Assembly: GCF_014842925.1 (NCBI RefSeq)
Contig: NZ_JACYXJ010000002.1
Coordinates: forward strand, 310,001-374,000
Length of the DNA stretch: 64,000 bases
Reading direction: 5' to 3'
DNA from: Roseibium polysiphoniae
Lineage (GTDB): Bacteria > Pseudomonadota > Alphaproteobacteria > Rhizobiales > Stappiaceae
The notes below the pieces were generated by a model that saw only the letters and a list, made by a program, of their open reading frames with translations, was not told the DNA's origin and ran no database searches. The translations under genes and the position numbers were made by a program. Shown here one piece after another: positions 33,848 through 42,036 of this stretch. How positions within the stretch are numbered: position 1 is the first letter of the stretch; each line of letters begins with the position of its first letter.

Positions 33848-34024
33848 GTTTCCTGCCCTCCTTCTTGTTTCTTCCAAGACTCTTAGGCGATTTGGAACGT
33901 GTGCGTACAGCCATCTTCCGGCGCGACATCAAGAGGAAGCGGCATTGCTACACGAACGCGTCGCAAATCGCGCGCCGAAAGGACCATAAGGCGTCAAATT
34001 GTCGTTTGTGGATTTTGGAGAAGA

Positions 34025-34098
34025 TGGAGGCCTCTGCCGGAATCGAACCGGCGTACACGGATTTGCAATCCGCTGCGTCACCACTCCGCCAAGAGGCC
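34025..34098 (-). tRNA. trnC: tRNA-Cys (GCA)
   Basis: Minus strand cloverleaf: acceptor GGCCTCT (34098-34092) pairs with AGAGGCC before TCCA; D-arm region GGCGGAGTGGTGACGC; anticodon loop ATTGCAAAT with anticodon GCA; T-arm GGTTCGATTCC. It is 74 bases including the encoded CCA. Confidence 0.96.
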
Positions 34099-34352
34099 AT
34101 CCTGTTGCTTCGCGGGGCGAAGTCTTTGAAAATCGACGCGTGGTGAAGCGCCGACCGATGGCCGTGGTGATTAGCAGAGGCTTTGGGAAACCTCAACGGT
34201 TCTTTTGCAGTAAAATGACAGGGGTGTGGATGATCTCATGGGCCTGGACAGGCCGATGACCGGGGAAGGGCGCAATCAAGCGCTTGTCAGTGAGGGCCTC
34301 ACTCGCTAATGAACCAAGGGATGAGAGGCCGCTACCGAGGAAGAGGGTCGAG

Positions 34353-35012
34353 ATGACTGACTTTGCACAGTCCCGCCGCAAGATGGTGGACAACCAGCTG
34401 CGTACCAATGATGTGACGGATCATCGGATCCTGGACGCCATGGAATGGGTACCACGCGAGAAGTTCGTGCCCGTCTCCAAGCAGCCGGTGGCCTACATTG
34501 ATGAAGAGCTTCCCGTCAACGCCGCCGGAACCCGCTTCCTGATGAAGCCGCATATCTTCGGCAAATTGATTCAGCTTGCGGAAATCAGAGAGAACGACGT
34601 GGTTCTCGTGATCGGCACCGGCTCCGGATACAGCGCTGCGGTGCTCTCCCGTCTGGCAGCTTCCGTCGTCGCGGTGGAAGAAGATGCGGATCTGTCTGCG
34701 AGTGCGTCAGAGATGCTGGTGGATCTCGGCATTGAGAATGCAGCTGTTGTCGAGGGCAAACTGGTTGAAGGCTGTGCTTCGGAAGGGCCATACGATGCGA
34801 TTGTCGTCGATGGTGCGGTCGAAGAACTGCCTGCCGGCCTTCTCAAACAACTCAAGAGCGATGGCCGCCTCGTGGTGATTGAGGGACAGGGCGGGGCAGC
34901 CGCCGCGCGTATCTATCAGAATTCTGATGGCGTTGCGGCATCGCGCTTCGGTTTCAACGCTTCCACGGCACTCTTGCCCGGCTTCGAAAAGGCGCGCGAA
35001 TTCGTCTTCTGA
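34353..35012 (+). CDS. pcm: Protein-L-isoaspartate O-methyltransferase family protein
   Basis: 219 residues. It belongs to the PCMT family that methylates damaged isoaspartyl residues: NQLRTNDVTDHRILDAMEWVPRE, then the SAM site VLVIGTGSGYSAAVLSRLA and a DGAVEELP loop. The usual PCMT glycine motif E-x-G-x-G-x-G reads VIGTGSGY here, which fits the alphaproteobacterial pcm-like branch found next to tolC; activity on isoaspartate is not certain for that branch. AGAGGG precedes ATG 34353. Confidence 0.85.
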   Translation: MTDFAQSRRKMVDNQLRTNDVTDHRILDAMEWVPREKFVPVSKQPVAYIDEELPVNAAGTRFLMKPHIFGKLIQLAEIRENDVVLVIGTGSGYSAAVLSRLAASVVAVEEDADLSASASEMLVDLGIENAAVVEGKLVEGCASEGPYDAIVVDGAVEELPAGLLKQLKSDGRLVVIEGQGGAAAARIYQNSDGVAASRFGFNASTALLPGFEKAREFVF

Positions 35013-35081
35013 TCATTCGCGGCAATGCCGGTTCTGTCAAAGCCTCCGGAGTGACAGAGCTCCGCGGCTTTATCCCTACTG

Positions 35082-35109
35082 AAGGCGGTCTTTCATGACC
35101 GCCTTTGTC
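35082..35109 (+). terminator. Probable terminator hairpin after pcm
   Basis: AAGGCGGTC (35082-35090) pairs with GACCGCCTT (35097-35105) around a 6-base loop, followed by only a short T-rich stretch (TTTGTCC). It lies 70 bases after the pcm stop and upstream of tolC. Confidence 0.55.
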
Positions 35110-35300
35110 CAATTTCGTGAAAACGTCCTTCCGTTTCAGCCACTGACCGCACCTCGGCACTTCGCTGGCTGATTGTTGCTCTCCTGCAGCAGTCCTTATT
35201 TTTTAATGAATCAGCGATCTCGCGCTTGCGTGAAAATACTGGTCAGTTTACTCAAGCTGAACGATAGTACGGCCTTGGCCTAAAGGAGCATCGGTTGGTT

Positions 35301-36656
35301 ATGCGTAAAACGATGAAAACTGCGCTTGTCACTCTCTTCGCAGTGGGCGTGGTGACTTCCTCGGAAGCTGAAACCATCAAGGAAGCCCTGGCTCTTGCTT
35401 ATGCCAACAATCCGACACTGAATGCGGCGCGCGCCGAATTGCGCGGTGTCGATGAGAATGTTCCGCAGGCACTTGCAGGTTGGCGTCCCACGGTCTCGGC
35501 AGAGGCTGACGTCGGTTCGATCCGCAGCAGCTATGGCGGGTCACAGTATTACCGCAACAACGCTTCCATCTCGCTGGCTGTCAGCCAGACGGTCTTTCGC
35601 GGCTTCCGAACCGTGAACTCGACACGTCAGGCCGAAGCAATCGTTCGGGCACAGCGCGAGAGCCTGAGTTCGACCGAGCAAGACGTGCTTCTGGCGGCCG
35701 CGCAGGCCTATGTTGACGTGATCCGGGATACGGCGCTCGTCTCCCTTCAGCGCAGCGACTTGCAGTTCTTGAGCGAGCAGGTTCGTGCTGCCAACGACCG
35801 TTTCGAAGTGGGTGAGGGAACCCGTACGGATGTCTCGCAGGCGGATGCCCGCCGCGCTGAAGCCCAGGCGAACCTCAACACCGCGCTGGCCAACTTGAAC
35901 ACAAGCCGGGCGATCTATCGTCAGATTGTCGGTTTGGAGGCGAAGAACCTTTCTGCCGATACCCGGATCAGTGTGCTGGTTCCCAAGTCCATCGACGAAG
36001 CGCTTCGGATCAGCGAAGACGATCAACCGTTGATCCAGCAGGCCCAGCATCTGGTTGATGCCGCGATTTTCGCGACCAAGGCGATCGAAGGTGAATTGCT
36101 GCCGACAGTGTCTGTTGACGGAAGTGTCAGCAGGAGCTGGAATCCTTCGGACTCTGTCGCGACCCAGAATGCTGCGTCGGTTTATGGCCGGGTCAGCATT
36201 CCGATCTATCAGGCCGGTTCGGTCAGCTCGCGGGTTCGCCAGTCCAAGGAAGAACTCAGCCAGACCCGTTTGCAGCTCGATGTGACCCGCGACCAGGTCC
36301 GGGCCAATGTGATTTCTGCCTGGGGTGTCTATCAGGCGGCGGAAGCTTCGATCAGCGCGGCCCGTTCGGCGGTCGAAGCGCAGCAGCTTGCACTTGAAGG
36401 TGTTATCGAAGAGCAGCGCGTCGGGCAGCGCACGACGCTCGATGTGCTTGATGCACAACGTGAATTGGTCAACCAGCGCGTGAATCTCGTGACCGCTCAG
36501 CGCAACCGAATCGTTGGCGGATATCAGCTCGTTTCATCGATCGGACGTCTGGACGCTGACACGCTGAACCTGTCCATTGCCCGTTACAAGCCGAAAGAGC
36601 ATTACACGGCTGTTCGCGACAAGTGGTTCGGATTGCGCACGCCGGATGGCCGCTAA
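35301..36656 (+). CDS. tolC: TolC family outer-membrane efflux/secretion channel
   Basis: About 451 residues. A short signal peptide ending around SSEAE is followed by two OEP repeats; typical segments are ALALAYANNPTLNAARAELR, SVSQTVFRGFRT, and VGQRTTLDVLDAQRELVNQRV. It forms the trimeric outer-membrane exit duct used by type I secretion and RND pumps. The start is ambiguous: ATG 35301 is 13 bases from AAGGAG, while TTG 35295 has ideal 7-base spacing. Its position between pcm and popZ is the conserved order in Rhizobiales. Confidence 0.92.
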   Translation: MRKTMKTALVTLFAVGVVTSSEAETIKEALALAYANNPTLNAARAELRGVDENVPQALAGWRPTVSAEADVGSIRSSYGGSQYYRNNASISLAVSQTVFRGFRTVNSTRQAEAIVRAQRESLSSTEQDVLLAAAQAYVDVIRDTALVSLQRSDLQFLSEQVRAANDRFEVGEGTRTDVSQADARRAEAQANLNTALANLNTSRAIYRQIVGLEAKNLSADTRISVLVPKSIDEALRISEDDQPLIQQAQHLVDAAIFATKAIEGELLPTVSVDGSVSRSWNPSDSVATQNAASVYGRVSIPIYQAGSVSSRVRQSKEELSQTRLQLDVTRDQVRANVISAWGVYQAAEASISAARSAVEAQQLALEGVIEEQRVGQRTTLDVLDAQRELVNQRVNLVTAQRNRIVGGYQLVSSIGRLDADTLNLSIARYKPKEHYTAVRDKWFGLRTPDGR

Positions 36657-36833
36657 AGCTCGAATCTGATCTTTTCTTTCAATGTATCCAATCCTTTAGG
36701 GAAACATTCACGCTGCCGCTAGGTAAATCTGGCGGCGGCGGCTTTTGTTTAGACTTCTCCGCTAGAACCAGCTTACAGGGGATAAGGCGAAGACAGTTGG
36801 CCGCTTCGCTTTTCGCTTGCCCTTTGGCCCCAC

Positions 36834-36878
36834 TATAATTTCGGTTAACGAATCGTTCAGTTTTGCGGCGATCGATTC
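36834..36878 (+). promoter_or_regulatory. Candidate popZ promoter with two GANTC methylation sites
   Basis: TATAAT at 36834-36839 is a possible -10 with a weak -35. Downstream of it, GAATC at 36850-36854 and GATTC at 36874-36878 are GANTC sites, the target of the cell-cycle methylase CcrM, within 30 bases of each other and just upstream of popZ. GcrA/CcrM control of cell-cycle genes through such sites is known in alphaproteobacteria; here it is a suggestion. Confidence 0.35.
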
Positions 36879-36910
36879 GATAGCGTAGCCGATCAGTACT
36901 GGGGGTTTAT

Positions 36911-37699
36911 ATGGCGCAGGCGAGCCAGGCTGAAGAGCCGTCGATGGAGGAGATCCTCGCGTCGATCCGCCGGATCATATCCGACGAAGATACCCAGGCC
37001 AAAGATGGCGATGCAGGCGCGGACGCGCCTGAAGATAACCCAGTTGAAATCGAGGCGGCTGACGATATGGGTGACTCTGCAGAGATGAACCAGGATGACC
37101 TGGACAAGCTCTTTGACATGGATGATGACGACGACGTTGCAGAGCCCGAATCCGAGGCGGCGGCGGATGATGACATGGCCGCAGCCATGGCCGAGGTCGC
37201 TGCCGAGGAAGAGGTCGAAGAAGAAGACGATATCCTCGAGCTGACCGAGGAACTGGAACTTTCCGAAGAAGACATGTCGGTTGCCGAGGAGCCGATGGAG
37301 CTTGTCGGCGGGATGCCGGAAGATCTGGATGCGGACGGCAGTGACGTTGCCTTCGTCGAAGAGAGCGAAGAGCCGGCCGTCAGCATGAGTGCGTTGATGG
37401 CGGCGGCCGCGCCGAAGCCTGCGCCCAAGTCGACGATCGAGACAGCACCCGTTCCCGATGAAGATCTTCCAGACGTGGCAGACGATGCGCCGCTGACGTC
37501 AGACATGACCGGTGAAGCAGTCAACGCTGCCTTCGACAACCTCTCGAACCTCTTCGTGGGTGGTCAAGCACAGACCGTGGAAGAACTCATCCGCGAGATG
37601 TTGCGGCCGATGTTGAAGGCGTGGCTTGATCAGAACCTTCCCGGCATGGTCGAACAGATGATCAAGAAGGAAATCGAGCGGGTCACCCGCCGGCGCTAG
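36911..37699 (+). CDS. popZ: PopZ-like polar organising protein (DUF2497)
   Basis: 262 residues with the three-part plan of PopZ: an N-terminal helix (EEPSMEEILASIRRIISDE, about 8-26), a long acidic, low-complexity middle rich in Asp and Glu (about 30-190), and a C-terminal oligomerisation region (VEELIREMLRPMLKAWLDQ and PGMVEQMIKKEIERVTRR). PopZ forms a condensate at the cell pole that anchors the chromosome origin and cell-cycle regulators. It lies between tolC and valS as in related genomes. Its 3' end overlaps the convergent DUF1284 gene by 17 bases. Confidence 0.88.
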   Translation: MAQASQAEEPSMEEILASIRRIISDEDTQAKDGDAGADAPEDNPVEIEAADDMGDSAEMNQDDLDKLFDMDDDDDVAEPESEAAADDDMAAAMAEVAAEEEVEEEDDILELTEELELSEEDMSVAEEPMELVGGMPEDLDADGSDVAFVEESEEPAVSMSALMAAAAPKPAPKSTIETAPVPDEDLPDVADDAPLTSDMTGEAVNAAFDNLSNLFVGGQAQTVEELIREMLRPMLKAWLDQNLPGMVEQMIKKEIERVTRRR

Positions 37700-38123
37700 G
37701 CGGCAGCTGGAGACGGCAATCCCTAAAGCCGTCTTGAGCGATCTGACTGCAGAGGTGATGCCATTCACATCCCTCACATCCGCCGCGAATGGCGCCGTTT
37801 GCAAACGCGCGGCGCAACAGCATCAGTTCCCTGCTATCCCACCGGATTTCCTCTCCAGCCAAGATGTCGTGTCCAAGGACACGGCCAATCTCGCGGCGTG
37901 CCAGAAGGTCTCGTGACCGCACACTGTCGTTGTGGCAATGACAGGTCTTTTCATCCAGCATTGGCCGGCAAATGTCGTCCGGGCCTTCAATCAGCAGGAT
38001 CGGTTCGCCGTTGTTCAGGCGGCGGATCATCTTTGAATAGTTGCTGACGAAGGCAGGCGTGTAGCCCTTGCCCAAGTAAGTCAGCATGCAAAGAAGATGG
38101 TGGGCGCGCAAGGAAACCGGCAT
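37683..38123 (-). CDS. DUF1284 domain-containing protein
   Basis: 146 residues, matching DUF1284: LRAHHLLCMLTYLGKGYTPAFVSNY at the N-terminus. Nine or so Cys residues, several clustered (KTCHCHND, GGCEGCEWHHLC…DC), suggest metal or iron-sulfur binding; the function is not known. It is divergent from valS (169-base gap) and its 3' end overlaps popZ on the opposite strand by 17 bases, so I see no terminator between them. Confidence 0.85.
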   Translation of the reverse strand: MPVSLRAHHLLCMLTYLGKGYTPAFVSNYSKMIRRLNNGEPILLIEGPDDICRPMLDEKTCHCHNDSVRSRDLLARREIGRVLGHDILAGEEIRWDSRELMLLRRAFANGAIRGGCEGCEWHHLCSQIAQDGFRDCRLQLPPSAGG

Positions 38124-38228
38124 TCCGGTCTTATGGCAGGGATCGGCTGTTTGCCCAAGTCTTTCCTGTCCGCCTTTGGCCGGTGACGCTCTTGGCTATG
38201 GCGCGGCACCTAATCGTGGTCTAAGCAG

Positions 38229-38257
38229 TTGACTTGACCTGCCGCATCCGATTTACA
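38229..38257 (+). promoter_or_regulatory. Possible sigma-70-type promoter of valS
   Basis: TTGACT (38229-38234) and TTTACA (38252-38257) are separated by 17 bases, about 35 bases ahead of the valS start. The -35 is near consensus, the -10 is not. I saw no T-box or other leader structure. Confidence 0.4.
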
Positions 38258-38292
38258 CGGCGGATATCACGAAAGACTCCCGAGATCTCCTT

Positions 38293-41223
38293 ATGCTTGA
38301 CAAGAATTACGAAGCGGCAAGCGTCGAACCGCGGATTTATGAAACCTGGGAAAATGCTGGAGCCTTCAAGGCCGGCGCCGGTGCCAAGGAAGGTGCGGAT
38401 GCTTTCACGATCGTAATTCCGCCGCCGAATGTGACTGGCTCCCTGCATATGGGCCACGCGCTCAACAACACGCTTCAGGACATTCTCGTCCGCTGGAAGC
38501 GCATGCAGGGCTTTGACGTTCTCTGGCAGCCGGGCACCGACCACGCGGGCATTGCGACCCAGATGGTTGTCGAGCGCGAGCTGGCCGAACATCAGCAGCC
38601 GGGACGCCGCGAAATGGGCCGCGAAGCCTTTGTCGAACGGGTCTGGGAACAAAAGCGCAAGTCGGAAGGTACGATCCTCGGTCAGCTGAAGCGCCTTGGC
38701 GCGTCTTGCGACTGGAGCCGCACCGAGTTCACCATGTCGGAGAACCTGTCGGCCGCCGTTCTGAAGGTCTTTGTCGACCTCTACAATGAGGGCCTGATCT
38801 ACAAGTCCAAGCGTCTGGTCAACTGGGATCCGAAGTTCGAGACGGCGATCTCCGATCTGGAAGTCGAGAACATCGAATCCGATGGCCACATGTGGCACTT
38901 CAAATACCCGCTGGCCGGCGGCGAAACCTACGAATATGTCGAGAAGGATGAGGACGGTAACGTCACCCTTCGTGAGACGCGCGACTATATCTCCATCGCG
39001 ACGACCCGTCCGGAAACCATGCTGGGCGATGGCGCGGTTGCCGTTCATCCAGATGATGAGCGCTACAAGCCGATTGTCGGCAAGCTCTGCGAAATCCCGG
39101 TCGGCCCGAAAGAGCATCGCCGTCTGATTCCGATCATCACCGACGAATATCCGGACCCGGATTTCGGCTCCGGCGCGGTGAAGATCACCGGCGCGCATGA
39201 CTTTAACGATTATCAGGTCGCGCTTCGCGGCAAGATCCCCATGTACCGTCTGATGGACACCAAGGGTGCTCTGCGTTCTGACGGTGCGCCTTATGATGAA
39301 GAGGCCAAGAAGGCCCAGGCGATCATCGATGGCGCCGAGATGTCGATCAACGAGATCGATCTGATCAACATTGTTCCTGATGATCTGCGCGGGCTTGATC
39401 GCTTCGAGGCACGCAAGAAGGTCATCGATCAGATCACGGCAGAGGGCCTTGCGGTCATGGTCGCAAGTGACCATCCGGAAGTCGCCTGGATGAAGGGCAA
39501 GGCTCCAGAGTGGAGGCTCGACGGCAAGGCGGTCATTCAAAAGCTCGGTGAAGACGAGGAGGGTCCTGAGACCCTGCCGATGGTCGAATCCAAGAAGATC
39601 ATGCAGCCTTTCGGTGACCGCTCCAAGGTCGTCATCGAGCCGATGCTGACGGACCAGTGGTTTGTCGACGCCAAGACCCTGGCGGCACCTGCTCTCAAGG
39701 CGGTTCAGGACGGCGACACCAAGTTCGTTCCAGGCAACTGGGACAAGACCTATTACAACTGGCTGAATGACATTCAGCCTTGGTGTATCTCCCGCCAGCT
39801 CTGGTGGGGTCACCAGATCCCGGTCTGGTATGACGAAGACGGCAATGAGTATTGCGCGCAGAGCGAAGCCGAGGCCGTGGAGATGGCCGGTGGCAAGGCG
39901 CTGACGCGCGATGAGGATGTCCTCGACACGTGGTTCTCGTCAGCGCTTTGGCCGTTCTCGACCCTTGGCTGGCCGAACAAGACGCCGGAGCTTGAGCGCT
40001 ACTACAAGACCGACGTTCTGATCACCGGTTTCGACATCATCTTCTTCTGGGTCGCCCGTATGATGATGCAGGGTATTCACTTCATGGACGAAGTGCCGTT
40101 CCACACCGTCTACATCAACTCGATCGTGGTCGATAAGAACGGGAAGAAGATGTCGAAGTCGCTCGGCAACGTTCTCGATCCGCTTGACCTCATTGCGCAA
40201 TTTGGCGCCGATGCGACCCGTTTCGCTTTGGCCAGCCAGGAAGTGCAGGGACGGCGCACGCTGCGCATGTCCGATCAAGCAGCTGAAGGCGGTCAGCGCT
40301 TTGCAACCAAGCTGTGGAACGCCGCACGCTTTGCCGAGATGAACGGCTGTGCCCGCGTGGAGAGTTTCGACCCGGCGACCACAAAGCTGACGCTGAACCG
40401 CTGGATTGCGACGGAAACCGGACGCTGCATCACCGAAGTGACCAAGGCGCTTGAAGACTACCGCTTCAACGACGCTTCCAGCGCTGTTTATCGCTTCGTC
40501 TGGAATTCCTTCTGCGACTGGTTCCTGGAACTGGCGAAACCGGTCTTCAACGGCGACGATGAGGCGGCGAAGGCGGAAACGCGGGCAACCGCTGCCTGGG
40601 CCATCGACGAGATCCTGAAGGTGTTACATCCGTTCATGCCGTTCCTGACAGAAGAGCTCTGGGAGCGTTTGGGCGACGAGGGCGTCAAGGCAGACGGCAT
40701 GTTGATGCTTTCAGCGTGGCCTGCGCCTCACGTCGAAGACGAGGCTGCTGCCGACGAGATCAACTGGTTGGTTGGCTTGATTTCGGAGATCAGATCGGTT
40801 CGCGCGGAAATGAACATTCCGGCCGGTGCCAAGGTTCAGCTTGTTGTCGTCGGTGCGAATGACCAAACAACGGCCCGCATCAACACACACGCCTCTGCCG
40901 TTCAGCGGCTTGCGCGTGCGGAAACCATCGAGATGGCGGATGCTGCACCTGCAGGCTCTGCCCAGATCATTGTTGGCGAAGCCACGGTCTGCATTCCGCT
41001 GGCCGGGGTGATTGATCTTGGTGCCGAGAAAGCCCGTCTGACCAAGGATGCTGGCAAGCTGGAAGGCGAGATCTCGAAAATCGAGAAGAAGCTCGGCAAT
41101 CCGAAATTCGTCGAGAAGGCGCCGCAAGACGTGGTCGATGGCGAAAAGGAAAAAGTGACCGAAGCCAAGGCCAAGCTGGAAAAAATCCAGGTGGCACTCG
41201 GACGCCTGGCGGAAATCGGCTGA
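38293..41223 (+). CDS. valS: Valyl-tRNA synthetase
   Basis: 976-residue class I aminoacyl-tRNA synthetase that charges tRNA-Val. HIGH motif HMGH at 52-55 (GSLHMGHAL), KMSKS at 619-623, the CP1 editing domain between them (TTRPETMLGDGAVAVHPDD), an anticodon-binding domain, and the C-terminal coiled-coil arm (about 905-976, rich in Lys and Glu: EKARLTKDAGKLEGEISKIE). Nothing unusual in length or motifs. The hairpin-rich 3' flank (41247-41282) has no T-run. Confidence 0.98.
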   Translation: MLDKNYEAASVEPRIYETWENAGAFKAGAGAKEGADAFTIVIPPPNVTGSLHMGHALNNTLQDILVRWKRMQGFDVLWQPGTDHAGIATQMVVERELAEHQQPGRREMGREAFVERVWEQKRKSEGTILGQLKRLGASCDWSRTEFTMSENLSAAVLKVFVDLYNEGLIYKSKRLVNWDPKFETAISDLEVENIESDGHMWHFKYPLAGGETYEYVEKDEDGNVTLRETRDYISIATTRPETMLGDGAVAVHPDDERYKPIVGKLCEIPVGPKEHRRLIPIITDEYPDPDFGSGAVKITGAHDFNDYQVALRGKIPMYRLMDTKGALRSDGAPYDEEAKKAQAIIDGAEMSINEIDLINIVPDDLRGLDRFEARKKVIDQITAEGLAVMVASDHPEVAWMKGKAPEWRLDGKAVIQKLGEDEEGPETLPMVESKKIMQPFGDRSKVVIEPMLTDQWFVDAKTLAAPALKAVQDGDTKFVPGNWDKTYYNWLNDIQPWCISRQLWWGHQIPVWYDEDGNEYCAQSEAEAVEMAGGKALTRDEDVLDTWFSSALWPFSTLGWPNKTPELERYYKTDVLITGFDIIFFWVARMMMQGIHFMDEVPFHTVYINSIVVDKNGKKMSKSLGNVLDPLDLIAQFGADATRFALASQEVQGRRTLRMSDQAAEGGQRFATKLWNAARFAEMNGCARVESFDPATTKLTLNRWIATETGRCITEVTKALEDYRFNDASSAVYRFVWNSFCDWFLELAKPVFNGDDEAAKAETRATAAWAIDEILKVLHPFMPFLTEELWERLGDEGVKADGMLMLSAWPAPHVEDEAAADEINWLVGLISEIRSVRAEMNIPAGAKVQLVVVGANDQTTARINTHASAVQRLARAETIEMADAAPAGSAQIIVGEATVCIPLAGVIDLGAEKARLTKDAGKLEGEISKIEKKLGNPKFVEKAPQDVVDGEKEKVTEAKAKLEKIQVALGRLAEIG

Positions 41224-41335
41224 AGCCATAGAAAGTCTCATTGGGGAAGGCCTGGATAAGCTCTTGTCTTTTCCGGGCCTTATTCCGATGCTAGCAGCGA
41301 TCCTCAAACGGGTTCGGACAGCTGGACGGGATGAA

Positions 41336-41908
41336 ATGGGCAAATTGCCGATGAGCATACGGATTGGAAAACGCGGGAAAATGGGCGTGTCTTTTTGGAA
41401 GCTTGCCGCAGGTGCCGTTCTTCTTCCGCTCATGAGCGTTCCGGCTTTGGCCCAGAACGAGACGAGCGAAAAGATCGAAAATCCTGTCGCCGTCTTTTCA
41501 GGTCTCGACAAGATCACCGGCCGGATCATCTCCTTCGATGTCTACATCGGAGAGACGGTGCAATTCGGCGCGTTGCAGGTGACGCCGAGGGTCTGCCATA
41601 CTAGGCCCGCGACGGAAACTCCGCTGACGACATCCTTTGTTCAGGTTGACGAGATCACGCTCAACAATGAGGTTCGACGGATCTTTTCGGGCTGGATGTA
41701 TGCCGCGAGCCCGGGACTTCATGCCGTGGAACATGCGGTTTATGATGTGTGGCTGACCGATTGCAAGCTCAGCTCCAATGTTCCGCCACCTGAAGGGTAT
41801 TCAGGCCCTCCGGTCCAGCAAGGTGTTGCTGACGGTGATGATCCACTCGCTGGTCCTGACGATGGCGTCAACAGCGGTCCAGTGCCACCACGGCCCAAAC
41901 CCTTCTGA
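41336..41908 (+). CDS. DUF2155 domain-containing exported protein
   Basis: About 190 residues. A signal peptide (WKLAAGAVLLPLMSVPALAQ) leads into the DUF2155 domain: VAVFSGLDKITGRIISFDVY, VCHTRPATETPLTTSFVQVD, IFSGWMYAASPGLHAVEHAVYD and DVWLTDCK. Two conserved Cys may be disulfide-bonded. The C-terminal tail is Pro/Asp-rich. Function unknown. The start is uncertain: ATG 41336, 41351 and 41381 are all in frame before the signal peptide. In many Rhizobiales this gene is adjacent to aat; here a 414-codon gene stands between them. Confidence 0.88.
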   Translation: MGKLPMSIRIGKRGKMGVSFWKLAAGAVLLPLMSVPALAQNETSEKIENPVAVFSGLDKITGRIISFDVYIGETVQFGALQVTPRVCHTRPATETPLTTSFVQVDEITLNNEVRRIFSGWMYAASPGLHAVEHAVYDVWLTDCKLSSNVPPPEGYSGPPVQQGVADGDDPLAGPDDGVNSGPVPPRPKPF

Positions 41909-41981
41909 TCCGACTTGATACCACTGTCCGTTCTTTTTGACGGGCTGTTCTGCGGTATTCTTGAGGTGAAAGATCACAGGT

Positions 41982-42034
41982 CCGGTCCTTTCGCGTCTGG
42001 CAAGTAGACCCACTTGCCGACAGATAAGGACCGG
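41982..42034 (+). promoter_or_regulatory. Nested hairpin covering the ribosome-binding site of the 42037 gene
   Basis: Outer stem: CCGGTCCTT (41982-41990) with AAGGACCGG (42026-42034), 9 perfect pairs. Inner stem: GGCAAGT (41999-42005) with ACTTGCC (42012-42018), 7 perfect pairs and a 6-base loop. The Shine-Dalgarno AAGGA (42026-42030), 6 bases before ATG 42037, is inside the outer stem, so folding would hide it. Confidence 0.65.
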
Positions 42035-42036
42035 TC

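Noticed and set aside
36712-36750. GC-rich hairpin and T-rich tail after tolC
   Set aside because: The stem is imperfect and the loop long; not strong enough to call a terminator.
38221-39813. 530-codon minus-strand frame within valS
   Set aside because: Shadow of valS: in a high-GC gene the antisense frame is often open; no ribosome-binding site or recognisable domain.
41247-41282. Long imperfect inverted repeat after valS (AAGGCC … GGCCTT)
   Set aside because: Stem has mismatches and no T-run follows; may be a weak or Rho-dependent end, but not supported.
41801-42013. Minus-strand frame antisense to the end of DUF2155 reading VKKNGQWYQVGSEGFGPWWH
   Set aside because: It looks protein-like by eye, but it is antisense to a well-supported gene, has no ribosome-binding site, and its start and end fall in the hairpin leader.
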